Assembly (NCBI GenBank): GCA_902767175.1
Contig: CACXGH010000140.1
Coordinates: 1 to 25,398, forward strand
Length of the DNA stretch: 25,398 nucleotides
DNA from: an uncultured Ruminococcus sp.
GTDB taxonomy: Bacteria; Bacillota; Clostridia; Oscillospirales; Acutalibacteraceae
Reading direction: 5' to 3'
The translations under genes were made by a program, and so were the position numbers. The notes under the pieces are model-generated. The model was given only the letters and a program-made list of their open reading frames with translations, ran no database searches and was not told where the DNA came from. Below are positions 7,257 to 16,368 of this stretch, piece after piece (positions within the stretch are counted from its first letter, which is position 1; every line of letters begins with the position of its first letter).

Positions 7257-8091
7257 TTTACTTTTTTGCGGAAACAATGCCGTATTTGACGGTGTACTGA
7301 CCTGTACGCTGTCCGTGCTTAAGCGCACAAATACATCTCAGCCCTTTACCCTGCATCTGTTTACAATGGATGTATCGCACCTCGACCCTAAGTACAAACC
7401 CATAACAAATGAACAGACGGACTTTCTTGATGATGTATTAAAAAGCTATAATCCCGAAAGCCGTGCAATGCTTCATGATGTAACGGAATATTATATGAAG
7501 TATTTTTCAGGCTGTCCCAACGAAGGGGCTTACTGCTCCCCTTATACACTCATCAGACTGTTTGCCGATTTAATAGATGATATCCCTGATAAGCTGCTGT
7601 ATCTTGATACGGATATTATGTTCAACCGTGATGTCAGACTGCTGTGGGATATTGACCTTGAGGGGTATGAATATGCAGCTTCTACAGACCATTACGGCAA
7701 GTACCTGATACATCCGCATTACATCAATGCAGGTGTGCTGCTGTTCAATATGAAGCGCTGCCGTGAAACAGGACTCTTCAAAGCAGCAAGAGGCTGGATA
7801 AGAAGAAAGCATCTCCCCTTTGCCGATCAGAGCGCACTTATCCGCTCTACCACAAAGAGAAAGCTTCTTCCTCAGCGGTACAACGATCAGAAATTCCTTC
7901 ATAAGCATACTATAGTCCGCCATTTTTCAAAGCGTTTGTTCTGGCTGCCATATCCGCATACAGACAACATCAAGCAATATCATGTTGATAAAGTACATTC
8001 GGTATTCAAATATCATCAGTTCGATGATATTTTAGATGAATACCTTGAGCTGAAAGAAAAATTTACAATGAGGGATAAGACCTATGAATAA
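7249..8091 (+). CDS. Glycosyltransferase family 8 protein
   Basis: The 280-residue protein is set to start at ATG 7249, preceded by AAAGGGAGG, overlapping the previous stop by 8 bp. GT8 features are CGNNAVFDGVLTCTLSVL near the N-terminus, the metal-binding DTD in YLDTDIMF (118-125), YINAGVLLFNM, and a late His-rich portion (LFWLPYPHTDNIKQYH) that would bind the sugar nucleotide diphosphate. GT8 enzymes are retaining transferases using UDP-glucose or UDP-galactose. No signal peptide is present, so it acts in the cytoplasm, perhaps on a membrane acceptor. The sugar and acceptor cannot be told from sequence. Confidence 0.9.
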   Translation: MIDLLFCGNNAVFDGVLTCTLSVLKRTNTSQPFTLHLFTMDVSHLDPKYKPITNEQTDFLDDVLKSYNPESRAMLHDVTEYYMKYFSGCPNEGAYCSPYTLIRLFADLIDDIPDKLLYLDTDIMFNRDVRLLWDIDLEGYEYAASTDHYGKYLIHPHYINAGVLLFNMKRCRETGLFKAARGWIRRKHLPFADQSALIRSTTKRKLLPQRYNDQKFLHKHTIVRHFSKRLFWLPYPHTDNIKQYHVDKVHSVFKYHQFDDILDEYLELKEKFTMRDKTYE

Positions 8092-9871
8092 ACCAATAGT
8101 ACCTATTTTCTATGCCTGTGACGATAATTTCGTCAAGTATACTATCGTTTCTCTTTATTCTATGATACAGAATGCCTCTAAGGACTACCATTATATGGTA
8201 TATATTCTCCATACAGAGATAGCCGAGGAAACGATGCAGAAGGTATATAAGCTTGCGAACGAAAATTTTGAAATACGATTTGTCGATACGACAAACTATC
8301 TCAAGTCCATTTCTGACAAGCTGCCTTTAAGAGACTATTACTCAAAAACAACATATTACCGTCTGTTTATTGCCGAAATGTTCAGTGAATACTCAAAGGC
8401 TGTTTATATCGACAGTGACACCATTGTTCAGGGCGATATCAGCAAGCTCTATATGACGGATATAAAAGATGCCTATGTAGGCGCCTGCCATGAACAAGTC
8501 ATGATACAGACAGATGTTTTCGGCACTTATGTTGAGAAGGTAGTAGGAGTTTCAAGATACAATTTCTTTAATGCAGGAATTCTTCTGATAAACTGCGAGG
8601 AGTTTCGTCTGCATTTCGTACTTGATAAATTCATTGATTATCTGCATTATTATAACTTTGTCGTAACTCAGGACGAGGATTATCTCAATCTTATCTGCAA
8701 GGATCATGTTTATTGGCTGGATCAGCGCTGGAATACAGAAGTTTTCTGCGAAATAAGCTATCCTATCGAGCAGGCTAATGTACTGCACTATATAATGACA
8801 AGCAAGCCATGGCATTATTCCGACTGCAAATACGGGGATATTTTCTGGAAGTACGCAAAGGAGACAGAGGTATATGAAGATATTCTTGAGGTACTTAATG
8901 CCTATTCCGATAAAGAAAAAGAGAAGGATAAGCTTGTTCAGGTAAACCTTGAAAAGCTTGCTCTCTCAGAAATAAACCGTGAAGATAACTTCATTAACCG
9001 CTTCAACCGTGACAAGCGTGCCAAGGATCGTGTTGAGGTACTGCATAAGATAGAACAATATGAGCGTGAAGGCAGATTTGACGAAGATGTTGAGATAGAT
9101 CCTCCCGGAAGAGTTCTTCTCCCCGATGAAATAGATTATATTCAGAAGGGCATTGCAGATAAGCTCAAAACCAAGCTTGCGTTTATAATCGCACATAAGT
9201 TTGTCAATAATCTTATCAAGGATAAGAAGTTCATAATAAAAGAGATGCGCGGACTTGAGAATTTCCATAATCTAAACAGCGGTGCCGTAATAACCTGCAA
9301 CCACTTCAACGCATTTGACAGCTTTGCCATACAGCTTGCTTATGAAGCCGCCGACCAGCCTAACCGCTCTTTCTGGAGAGTTATCCGTGAAGGCAATTAC
9401 ACCTCCTTCCCCGGCTTTTACGGCTTTCTTATGCGTCACTGCAATACACTGCCGCTTTCGTCAAATTTCGAGACAATGAAGAAGTTCATCAGCGCTACGA
9501 ATGAGCTTATCAAGACAGGCAATTTTGTATTGTTCTATCCTGAGCAGAGTATGTGGTGGAACTATCGCAAACCTAAGCCCCTGAAGAGCGGCGCTTATAC
9601 TTTTGCCGTAAAGAACAATGCTCCTGTTCTTCCATGCTTCATTACTATGAAGGACTCCGATATCATGGGAGATGACGGTTTCTATGTACAGGAATACACA
9701 ATACACATTGCAGAGCCTATTTATCCTGATACTTCTCTTCCGCACCGAAAGCGCATTGAAGATGTTATGGAAAGAAATGCCGCAGTCTGGAAGGATATCT
9801 ACGAAAAGGAATACCATATTGCGTTGTCATATACAACTGAGACCGCAAAAAAAGGATCCGCCGATGAATGA
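8084..9871 (+). CDS. Bifunctional GT8 glycosyltransferase - PlsC acyltransferase fusion
   Basis: The 595-residue protein has two catalytic modules. Residues 1-~260 form a GT8 domain: PIFYACDDNFVKYTIVSLYS at the start, the DSD metal motif in YIDSDTIV (108-115), NFFNAGILLIN, and a late LHYIMTSKPWHY. A charged, helical linker (~270-345) leads to a PlsC domain: NHFNAFD with correct H407-x4-D412, REGNYTSFPG, and YPEQSMWWNY (485-494). The gene overlaps the preceding stop by 8 bp. Adding a sugar and an acyl chain from one polypeptide suggests sequential modification of one lipid or glycan. It repeats, in fused form, the activities of the two preceding separate genes. A frameshift artefact is unlikely because the frame is continuous. 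Confidence 0.92.
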   Translation: MNKPIVPIFYACDDNFVKYTIVSLYSMIQNASKDYHYMVYILHTEIAEETMQKVYKLANENFEIRFVDTTNYLKSISDKLPLRDYYSKTTYYRLFIAEMFSEYSKAVYIDSDTIVQGDISKLYMTDIKDAYVGACHEQVMIQTDVFGTYVEKVVGVSRYNFFNAGILLINCEEFRLHFVLDKFIDYLHYYNFVVTQDEDYLNLICKDHVYWLDQRWNTEVFCEISYPIEQANVLHYIMTSKPWHYSDCKYGDIFWKYAKETEVYEDILEVLNAYSDKEKEKDKLVQVNLEKLALSEINREDNFINRFNRDKRAKDRVEVLHKIEQYEREGRFDEDVEIDPPGRVLLPDEIDYIQKGIADKLKTKLAFIIAHKFVNNLIKDKKFIIKEMRGLENFHNLNSGAVITCNHFNAFDSFAIQLAYEAADQPNRSFWRVIREGNYTSFPGFYGFLMRHCNTLPLSSNFETMKKFISATNELIKTGNFVLFYPEQSMWWNYRKPKPLKSGAYTFAVKNNAPVLPCFITMKDSDIMGDDGFYVQEYTIHIAEPIYPDTSLPHRKRIEDVMERNAAVWKDIYEKEYHIALSYTTETAKKGSADE

Positions 9872-9910
9872 TTGGCGGATACTATCTTATTTATGAGCGA
9901 GGGACAATAA

Positions 9911-10903
9911 ATGCCGCAGAAGTTTCTTTTCCCCTACACAGAAAACATCAAGCTTTTAAAGCAATACGCAAAGCAGCGCACTGTCGTATTTTACGACAGA
10001 AACGAACAGATAGAAAACTATTGGCAGGAGACTTACGGCAAGGAAACTCTTTTCTTTGCAACCTACAATAAAGAAAAGGCTGAAGGACAGATCATACACA
10101 TCAGTGAAATAAAACAGCACCCCGAAAAATACTATCTTTTCATTGCAAAAAAGCCGAGAAATGCGGAACTGCTAAACACAATGAATAAGCTCGGTCTTAA
10201 AGAATTTGAAAATTTCTTTTTCCTTATACACGGTGCAAAGAAAATACTGCCTGATAAAGCCTCATACAGTGACTCTTACGGAAATGTTATTAAAAATGAC
10301 GGCGGTGCTACTATTGTTCTCAATAATTACTGCTGCAACGTAAAAATCACTGTGGGTGCCAACTGCAGATTTGACAGTACCTCTCAGATAATCGTCACAG
10401 GTGACGGGGGCAGTGAGGTCATTATAGGCGAGGGAACTGTATGTCAGAAAAATGTACTTATTAAAGTACATCGTGATGCTGAGATACACATAGGCAAAAG
10501 CGTACACTTTCTTCCAGATGTTATGCTTACAGCAAAGACCGGAACCAGGATCGTTCTCGGCTCTGATTGTCTTGTTGCTGCAAGAAGTATTTTCCTTTCG
10601 GGAGACGGACACCCTATTTTCGACATGGAAAGCGGAATCCGCCGCAACAACTATAAAAAAGGCGACGCCAGAGGCGAGATAATCTTAGGAGATCATGTAT
10701 GGGTAGGCATCAACTGCATTATACTGAATTCTGCCCATATCGGCAGCGGCAGTCTTATCGGTGCAGGCTCTGTATTCAAAGGCACGCTTGAAAAGCATTG
10801 TGCAGCAGCAGGAAATCCCGCCCGTAAGATCCGTGAAAATATCGTATGGGGACGAAATCCCGATGCCCTGACCATGTCAGAGAGCGATTTATACATTGAT
10901 TAG
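9911..10903 (+). CDS. Left-handed beta-helix (hexapeptide) O-acetyltransferase
   Basis: The 330-residue protein has an N-terminal ~110-residue region that I do not recognise, then [LIV]GxxxX hexapeptide turns (VIIGEGTVCQKNV, EIHIGKSVHFLPDV, RIVLGSDCLVAARS). The catalytic-type loop around SGDGHPIFD follows, then GDHVWVGINCIILNSAHIGSGSLIGAGSVFKG and a closing AAGNPARKIREN, as in WbbJ/maltose-O-acetyltransferase-like enzymes. It would transfer acetyl (or another acyl) from acetyl-CoA to a sugar hydroxyl. The start ATG 9911 follows GAGGGAC, 39 bp after the previous stop, so it is the last gene of the operon. It probably caps or decorates the glycan made upstream. Confidence 0.88.
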   Translation: MPQKFLFPYTENIKLLKQYAKQRTVVFYDRNEQIENYWQETYGKETLFFATYNKEKAEGQIIHISEIKQHPEKYYLFIAKKPRNAELLNTMNKLGLKEFENFFFLIHGAKKILPDKASYSDSYGNVIKNDGGATIVLNNYCCNVKITVGANCRFDSTSQIIVTGDGGSEVIIGEGTVCQKNVLIKVHRDAEIHIGKSVHFLPDVMLTAKTGTRIVLGSDCLVAARSIFLSGDGHPIFDMESGIRRNNYKKGDARGEIILGDHVWVGINCIILNSAHIGSGSLIGAGSVFKGTLEKHCAAAGNPARKIRENIVWGRNPDALTMSESDLYID

Positions 10904-10947
10904 TACGGTTATTATCAGTTACTTTTCAGAATACTGTATAAAATTAT

Positions 10948-10989
10948 AAGCACATTTTCCCTTGCTGAAAAGCTGAGGAAAATGTGCTT
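10948..10989. terminator. Bidirectional terminator between convergent operons
   Basis: AAGCACATTTTCC pairs with GGAAAATGTGCTT (13 bp, 16-nt loop). T-rich sequence follows on the plus strand and TTATAATTTTA on the minus strand. It ends the glycosyltransferase operon and, from the other side, the Ter cluster, whose last stop is at 10997. Confidence 0.85.
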
Positions 10990-10996
10990 TTATGTA

Positions 10997-12136
10997 TCAG
11001 GCAAAAAGTTTTATATATGATCCTTCATTTTCTATAACACCAAATGCCCTTGCACGATTATATATTTTAGAAGCCCAATTTGTATGAGGCCGTATCTCAT
11101 TCATTTTATTGCTGCCTGTACCCTTAACAACTCCTCCTTCAGTATTGCCAAGTATCATTACAGCATCCTCGTATTCTTCCTTTGTTACTGCATTAAGTGC
11201 GTTTACATACTTAATGTGAGTGGGGTGTATTACAGTTCTTCCGACAAAGCCGTTTGCCTTATCAAGAATAACCTCACGGAGAAGTCCGTCTATTTCCTGA
11301 TTGACGATAGGCAGTCTTTTCATAAGATAATCATCAAGTCCATGAGACGGAAGCTCATCAAACATAAGCTCCTTAGGCGCACGGAAATACTCCCATACAG
11401 GGCCTGAGATCACATAATCGTTATTTCTGCCGAATATATTAATTATATCGCAAAGACAGTCTCTGACCGTCATTATATCATATATTGAATAATCAACTCC
11501 CCGGCGCACACCGAAAACAGAGGAAAAATCTGTTCCGCCTACACGGATCTGCAGTACAAGAGAACGATAGCTGTCAAGAACGATTTTAATGCCTAAAAGC
11601 TCACTGATCCTTGTTTCCTTATATGCGACCTCGGTATTCTCTATGATAGGCATACCGTATAGATTCTCCGAAAATTTATAGTTAAGCTCCCTTAGCTTCT
11701 CAAAATACAATCTGCCGTTAGCAGCAGAAAACTTCGGAAAAACTATTCCGCACAGACAGCGGAGCTGATGCTTTGTAAGCTGAGCAGCAAAATCATCAAA
11801 CTGTCCGATATTCCTTACTCTTACAAAGACAAGCGGCAGATTATCTGATGAAAGCTTTCCCTCATCAATTGCAGCCGTAAGTTTATCGAGCATATTATGG
11901 ACATTTTTTTCCGCCTCATTTATCTTTTCCTTCGGGCAGGCGTCCTCAAAGCACATCACAAAAGAAGTAAGCCCGGCAAGCTTGCCGTCAAGAAGCTTTG
12001 AGGTAATGTCCTTTGTACCGGGCATATACATAGTAGCCCCCAGACAATACTGCAATAGCTCACGCTCAGTGTATTTATCAAAGCTTTCAGGTTCTTTTAC
12101 AAAACTGAAATTCCTGTTATAAAGATGATGTCTCAT
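10997..12136 (-). CDS. Ter-cluster CitE/HpcH-like C-C bond lyase (TIM barrel)
   Basis: The 379-residue protein is set to start at ATG 12136 (MRHHLYNRNF), with AAAGGA 9 nt upstream; a TTG 18 bp further up is in frame but lacks a ribosome binding site. It resembles the C-C bond lyase of Ter operons, related to citrate lyase beta subunit/HpcH aldolases. Candidate active-site positions are E64-D65 in CFEDAC, R106/R108 in VRVRNIG, E166 in PIIENTE and D203 in GGTDFSSVFGVRR. The family cleaves or forms C-C bonds on CoA- or phosphate-bearing substrates with Mg2+. Here it is predicted to act in synthesis of the Ter-linked nucleoside-like metabolite. It is the last gene of the cluster, 14 bp after the HAD gene stop. 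Confidence 0.85.
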   Translation of the reverse strand: MRHHLYNRNFSFVKEPESFDKYTERELLQYCLGATMYMPGTKDITSKLLDGKLAGLTSFVMCFEDACPKEKINEAEKNVHNMLDKLTAAIDEGKLSSDNLPLVFVRVRNIGQFDDFAAQLTKHQLRCLCGIVFPKFSAANGRLYFEKLRELNYKFSENLYGMPIIENTEVAYKETRISELLGIKIVLDSYRSLVLQIRVGGTDFSSVFGVRRGVDYSIYDIMTVRDCLCDIINIFGRNNDYVISGPVWEYFRAPKELMFDELPSHGLDDYLMKRLPIVNQEIDGLLREVILDKANGFVGRTVIHPTHIKYVNALNAVTKEEYEDAVMILGNTEGGVVKGTGSNKMNEIRPHTNWASKIYNRARAFGVIENEGSYIKLFA

Positions 12137-12150
12137 AGAACAATATCCTT

Positions 12151-12933
12151 TCAAATTGAGGAATGTACGGCAGAAGAAAGTCTTATCAGTCTTTCACACA
12201 AACCGTCAGCAAAAACACCGCTGACCGGAATACAATTCTGAATATTCCGGAATAACTCCTTGTTTTTTTCAGGAACAAAGGCATATTCAGCTTCTTGAAG
12301 CATAGAAATATCAAATTCGCTGTCTCCCGCCGCAAAAACCCCTGCCCCTTCTGCGGCTTTCCTCCTGATAAATCTTCGCACAGCATTACCCTTTGACAGA
12401 AGCTTTGGCAGACAATATAATTTGCCGGAAGAACTGATAACCATCATATCGGTTCCTTCAAATTCCTTTTTCAGCATAGCAAACGGCTCATCGACAGAAG
12501 GCGGTCTGCAATAGGACATGAAAGGCTCTATAAAATGAACATGACTTTCTTCGACAAATTCTTTCATTATAGAGCAGCTCTTTTTAATATCCTCATAAAA
12601 CGGCTCAGCAATTGAATGCGACTCCATTAGCCATTCAGGATCCGGCTTACCGTTTTCCAGAAGAACGGCACCGTTTGAAATAAGTGCTGTTCTGATGCCC
12701 AAGGCATCTGAAAAAGGTTTCAATCTATCGTACTGTTTAAATGTGCGTGTCGTCAGGGGAACGAGGATATTTCCCTCTAAACTGCAGAAGGTGCTGAGCA
12801 TAAGCAGAGTTTTTTCTGTCATATAGCTCTGTTCCCTGCCGTTCAGGTATTCTGTGACAAGCTTTTTTCCGCTCAGTTTTTTTCTGTGGGAAAATATCAA
12901 TGTATTATCAAGGTCTGACAAAAAAATATTCAT
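12151..12933 (-). CDS. HAD-superfamily phosphatase of the Ter cluster
   Basis: The 260-residue protein has HAD motif I DLDNTLIF (Asp7 nucleophile, Asp9 acid), motif II in VPLTTRT (~59-63), Lys181 in LSKGNAV and motif IV GDSEFDISML (Asp204, Asp208). The cap between motifs is the C2 type seen in Cof/sucrose-phosphate phosphatase-like members. It would remove phosphate from a small metabolite. ATG 12933 has AGGTG upstream; a GTG start three codons further up is less likely. HAD phosphatases of this sort recur next to the lyase and PRTase in Ter operons, so it is placed in the same pathway. Confidence 0.85.
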   Translation of the reverse strand: MNIFLSDLDNTLIFSHRKKLSGKKLVTEYLNGREQSYMTEKTLLMLSTFCSLEGNILVPLTTRTFKQYDRLKPFSDALGIRTALISNGAVLLENGKPDPEWLMESHSIAEPFYEDIKKSCSIMKEFVEESHVHFIEPFMSYCRPPSVDEPFAMLKKEFEGTDMMVISSSGKLYCLPKLLSKGNAVRRFIRRKAAEGAGVFAAGDSEFDISMLQEAEYAFVPEKNKELFRNIQNCIPVSGVFADGLCERLIRLSSAVHSSI

Positions 12934-13034
12934 AGCAAACACCTGCTCGTGATGTTTCTTTTGAAGGTAACCCTTACTATAATATAAAATATTTATTATT
13001 TTACAATCTGATTATTATGTATTAAAGAAGAACA

Positions 13035-13063
13035 AATATATTAAAACCTGCTATTTTTGACAA
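13035..13063 (-). promoter_or_regulatory. Possible internal promoter before the HAD and lyase genes
   Basis: On the minus strand, TTGTCA (13058-13063), 17-bp spacer, TATATT (13035-13040). A second weaker set (TTGTAA at 13001-13006 with TATTAT downstream) follows. The 164-bp gap between the StiP-like gene and the HAD gene is the longest inside the cluster and holds nothing else, which supports an internal start. Confidence 0.45.
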
Positions 13064-13097
13064 ACATGAAATGTTATTGAAAAAAACGACATGGAGA

Positions 13098-14147
13098 TCA
13101 AGTATCCGCAAGAGAACGGATAAGTCCGCAGGCTTTGTAGCACTGCAGAGGATATACCTCAAGCTCTGCGTTCTTTTCTTTTGCAAGCTCATAAATATGT
13201 CCGAGGTATTCATAATCATCTAAGCTATGAACAAGTATCTTCCATGGGATTCTTCTCAGAAGCACTCGTGTAGCCTCACCTATTCCGGGCTTTACAAAGT
13301 TTACATCGGATATATTATAGTCTTCCTTTATCCGCAATACCTCACTGTAAGGGTCAGGATGTGTCTCCGGCTCCTCGGGAAATTCAAAGTCACAGCCAAA
13401 CTTGCTTTCAACGGTATCAAGATACAGCGCTGTCATATCATTATTCTCGAATTCCTTATAATAAGCGGCTCCGTGGAAATCGTGTTCACCGATTATATCG
13501 TTCCTGCAGAAAGTCCTGCTGACAAGCCCCGATACCGTGGAATTGAGACAAGAGCTGGGAATAAGGAAATCCTTATGTGTACCGCATTTTCCTGCGACAT
13601 AGGCAGGGTCGGACAGCACCGCTACAGAATTATCTACACCCTCATAATCAAGCATGGCTATTCTGAGCTGTTCCCTTATAGCGCCTTTTCCCGTCCAGCC
13701 GTCTACAAACTGGATTTTTTCTTTCGGGTGCTTTGACAATATGTAATCCATTGCGTTTTTATCTATTCCCTTTCCCCTGATTATGGAAATAGAATAATGC
13801 ATTGCCTCAATACCATATTTCCATTTAAAATACCGTCTTAGAAGTACACCTACCGGAGTTCCTGCTCTGGCAAGTGATACAAGCACTGCATCTTTGCTCT
13901 TATCGGCAATTATCTGCTCACATAGAAGCTCCACAGCCTTTGCAGTGGGCGCCGAATACAGCTTTAATGCCTGCAGAAATGTCTGCTTGTATTCTTCTTT
14001 GGGCAAATGCTCCTTCGGAAGCATTTCCGAATAATGTATACCTGACTGTATTCTTTTCTCACGCTCGGAATTCTCAAGCGGCTCTACCATGCCGGTGATA
14101 TCCTTCAAGAGAAGTATAACATCATCTTTTTTATAACTGCTCTGCAT
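13098..14147 (-). CDS. StiP-like protein with C-terminal PELOTA RNA-binding-type domain
   Basis: The 349-residue protein matches the Ter-cluster StiP arrangement. The N-terminal part (1-~260) has a PRTase-like core with SLARAGTPVG (91-100), FVDGWTGKGAI (147-157) and PSSCLNSTVSG (197-207). The family is annotated as cysteine protease StiP, but the core looks more like a phosphoribosyltransferase; which activity applies is not settled by sequence. The C-terminal ~65 residues (IGEATRVLLRRIPWKILV...) fit the PELOTA RNA-binding-like domain. ATG 14147 lies 2 bp after the previous stop, whose AAGAGG serves as ribosome binding site, so translation is coupled. Predicted role: synthesis or handling of a ribosylated metabolite. 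Confidence 0.85.
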   Translation of the reverse strand: MQSSYKKDDVILLLKDITGMVEPLENSEREKRIQSGIHYSEMLPKEHLPKEEYKQTFLQALKLYSAPTAKAVELLCEQIIADKSKDAVLVSLARAGTPVGVLLRRYFKWKYGIEAMHYSISIIRGKGIDKNAMDYILSKHPKEKIQFVDGWTGKGAIREQLRIAMLDYEGVDNSVAVLSDPAYVAGKCGTHKDFLIPSSCLNSTVSGLVSRTFCRNDIIGEHDFHGAAYYKEFENNDMTALYLDTVESKFGCDFEFPEEPETHPDPYSEVLRIKEDYNISDVNFVKPGIGEATRVLLRRIPWKILVHSLDDYEYLGHIYELAKEKNAELEVYPLQCYKACGLIRSLADT

Positions 14148-14149
14148 TT

Positions 14150-15268
14150 TTAACCTCTTATCAAAATTATTTTACTGCAATGCTCCCTGAATACTCCGGC
14201 AAGCTTATCCATTGCCGTATTTATCTGCGGTTCGTTTTTACTGTCGGTAATCAGAAGCACTGCATCATAGCTGTCAATATTATACAGAAACGTGGTGCGT
14301 GCACTGTCGTAAAAGCTCGGAAGAATATACCCGTTTCTGCAGGGATAATCTTTTTCTGAATTAATACCAATAGGACTTCTTGTAGTTGAATGCGTAAATA
14401 CAGACATTCCGCTGTGTCTGCTCTCTATGTACTTTCCCGTTTCAATTGCCGCTGTCATGCATTCCTCTGTACCGAGGACAAGAAGTCTTTCCGCACCCCT
14501 GCATATCTCAGACAGGATATCGTTTATTTCCTCACATACAATATCTATGCCCTGTTTCATTTCTGCTATAGTCATACCTGTTCTGAGGTCCGGTATCCGA
14601 GCATTGAGGACACAGGTAATATAGTCGGAATAAATATCCTCTGCAGTCTGAGGAGATTCAACAGGGATATTCTTCATCTGTTCCTCATAATCGCCGGCGT
14701 TTGTATTTATCAGTGAAACGAATTCGATATTTTCTGCAAGCAGTCTCTCCCTTACCTCACCGCTCATTCTGTTTATTATTGAGCCTATGACAAAGCCGAC
14801 ATTTTTAAGAAAAGGAAATGTTTCTCTCAGTCCGGTCACTATATTTTCAATAGTCCTGCCTGTAGATATTTCATCGTCTATCATGATCACCGTAGGTGTC
14901 TTTACAGACGATATATAGCTGCATTCTACTATCTGGTCTACAGCATGGCTGTGTTCCTCACAAAAGCTGACAATATTGCCGGAAGCTATTTTTTCTCTGG
15001 TAGTATGAAGGTATACCGCATCATCGGGAAAGCTCATAGCCGCAATTGCACCAAGAGCTGTTGCAGTCTCAGCAAAGCCAATAATGAGCCTTGACTCGCC
15101 TGCGGTTTTTAGCAGAAGCTCACCGAGAGCCTTTGACATCTCACACACAACTGACGGTGAAACAGGAATGTGTTTTCCCTGCAGAGGGTCAACAATAAGA
15201 TAACCCCTCTTATTGTTGTTTATTCTTTTTGCTAATCTTATGACATCATCTTCATTGTATTCTTTCAT
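14150..15268 (-). CDS. Phosphoribosyltransferase with C-terminal TRSP domain (Ter cluster)
   Basis: The 372-residue protein has the type I PRTase signature VIMIDDEISTGRT (127-139), which binds the ribose-5-phosphate of PRPP. Upstream is GFAETATALG (64-73). The C-terminal half contains the literal TRSP motif (296-299) in THSTTRSPIG, followed by NGYILPSFYDSARTTFLYNI, typical of the TRSP domain that follows Ter-linked PRTases. It would transfer phosphoribose from PRPP to, or release it from, a base-like substrate. ATG 15268 has AAAGGACAG. It lies between the ATP-grasp and StiP-like genes in one operon. Confidence 0.92.
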   Translation of the reverse strand: MKEYNEDDVIRLAKRINNNKRGYLIVDPLQGKHIPVSPSVVCEMSKALGELLLKTAGESRLIIGFAETATALGAIAAMSFPDDAVYLHTTREKIASGNIVSFCEEHSHAVDQIVECSYISSVKTPTVIMIDDEISTGRTIENIVTGLRETFPFLKNVGFVIGSIINRMSGEVRERLLAENIEFVSLINTNAGDYEEQMKNIPVESPQTAEDIYSDYITCVLNARIPDLRTGMTIAEMKQGIDIVCEEINDILSEICRGAERLLVLGTEECMTAAIETGKYIESRHSGMSVFTHSTTRSPIGINSEKDYPCRNGYILPSFYDSARTTFLYNIDSYDAVLLITDSKNEPQINTAMDKLAGVFREHCSKIILIRG

Positions 15269-15306
15269 TTTTCTGTCCTTTTAAATAAATACTTTATTGT
15301 AAATTT

Positions 15307-16305
15307 TCAGCCTAATATCAGCGGTGTTTCGATATAAGTTACAAGCTTATCCTTTCCGGATAAGCTCCATTCCTTATTTTGACCAAAAAGCTTCTTTATT
15401 GCTATGTCGAGAATATTTATATTCTCAGCCACACTTGAAAGCTGAAATCCGCCGGACATTCTTGTATTGATCTCAAGAAAATACGGAATGCCGTCAAGAT
15501 ACTTGAACTGTATATTAAACGGACATTCAAGCGGATAGCTGTCTATTATATCATTGCACATTCTGAGGATATCCTCATCATAGATTATTTTCTCGGCTCT
15601 CTCGGCTGTTTTTACCCGGGGAATAATTATCCTGCCCGATGAGGTAGTAAGGCAGTCGATGCTAAGCTCGCTTCCGGGCAGATAAGGCATTACTATCATA
15701 GGAGAAAACTCCTCTGTTTCGGAAAGAGCATTTACTGCATCATCAAACGGCATTCTTGTGCTCTGCTTTTTAAAAAGAGCCTGATAGCCTCTTCTTGAAT
15801 TGTCGATAAGTCTGAAGCTTTTTCCGCCTTCATCACGCTCAAACTTAAAGCATACCTGCTTATACTTCTTTAACAGCTCCTCATAAGCCGCTTTAAAATC
15901 GTTCACATTAGTAACAAGATAATAGTCAGGAATATTGACACTTCCTATACTGCGAAGCTTTTCGTATGCACGGGATTTATAATTTAGGCTTACAAGCTTG
16001 TCATAGTCATCTACCATTACTTTAGTACCAATGGCCTCAAAATCATTCTTTCTTTTGCTTATAGAAATCATATGCCTTCTCGGTACGAAAACATCTATTT
16101 TATGTTCCTTGCAGAAATCAAGGCAATACTGTGCGTAAGGCTCGCCTTCAAGAACAGGCTCGGTATACCATTCATCGCATACAACCTTATATGCCGCATT
16201 ATTGAGCTGATTGGTACCGATTATGTAATATTCCTTTTCTTCCCTGAGCATATCTATAAGCTTATAAACCGTGCTGAACCAATGATTAAACCATACTCTT
16301 ATCAT
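15307..16305 (-). CDS. ATP-grasp ligase of the Ter cluster
   Basis: The 332-residue protein is set to start at ATG 16305 (MIRVWFNHWF), with GTGAGGG just upstream; an in-frame TTG at 16320 is possible. ATP-grasp features are an N-terminal Rossmann-like lobe, FKFERDEGGKSF (153-164) for nucleotide binding, MPYLPGSELSIDCL (206-219) and the Mg2+ motif EINTRMSGG (278-286). Such enzymes join a carboxylate to an amine or thiol through an acyl-phosphate. Its Ter-operon relatives are predicted to act with the PRTases in making a nucleoside-like product. It is separated from terD by a terminator hairpin, so its expression may depend on read-through. Confidence 0.88.
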   Translation of the reverse strand: MIRVWFNHWFSTVYKLIDMLREEKEYYIIGTNQLNNAAYKVVCDEWYTEPVLEGEPYAQYCLDFCKEHKIDVFVPRRHMISISKRKNDFEAIGTKVMVDDYDKLVSLNYKSRAYEKLRSIGSVNIPDYYLVTNVNDFKAAYEELLKKYKQVCFKFERDEGGKSFRLIDNSRRGYQALFKKQSTRMPFDDAVNALSETEEFSPMIVMPYLPGSELSIDCLTTSSGRIIIPRVKTAERAEKIIYDEDILRMCNDIIDSYPLECPFNIQFKYLDGIPYFLEINTRMSGGFQLSSVAENINILDIAIKKLFGQNKEWSLSGKDKLVTYIETPLILG

Positions 16306-16318
16306 AAGACCCTCACTC

Positions 16319-16368
16319 AAATCAAAATTGCATTACACAAAAAACAGAGCAGAAATCAAAATTGCATT
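16319..16368. repeat. 16-bp direct repeat flanking the terD terminator
   Basis: AAATCAAAATTGCATT occurs twice, at 16319-16334 and 16353-16368, a period of 34 bp. The second copy forms the loop and part of the stem of the terminator hairpin; the first lies directly upstream of the ATP-grasp start. It could be a slippage duplication or a binding site for a factor that controls read-through. Confidence 0.7.

Noticed and set aside
13227..13736. A 169-codon plus-strand frame opposite the StiP-like gene
   Set aside because: It is an antisense shadow with no start signals; the minus-strand gene has conserved motifs.
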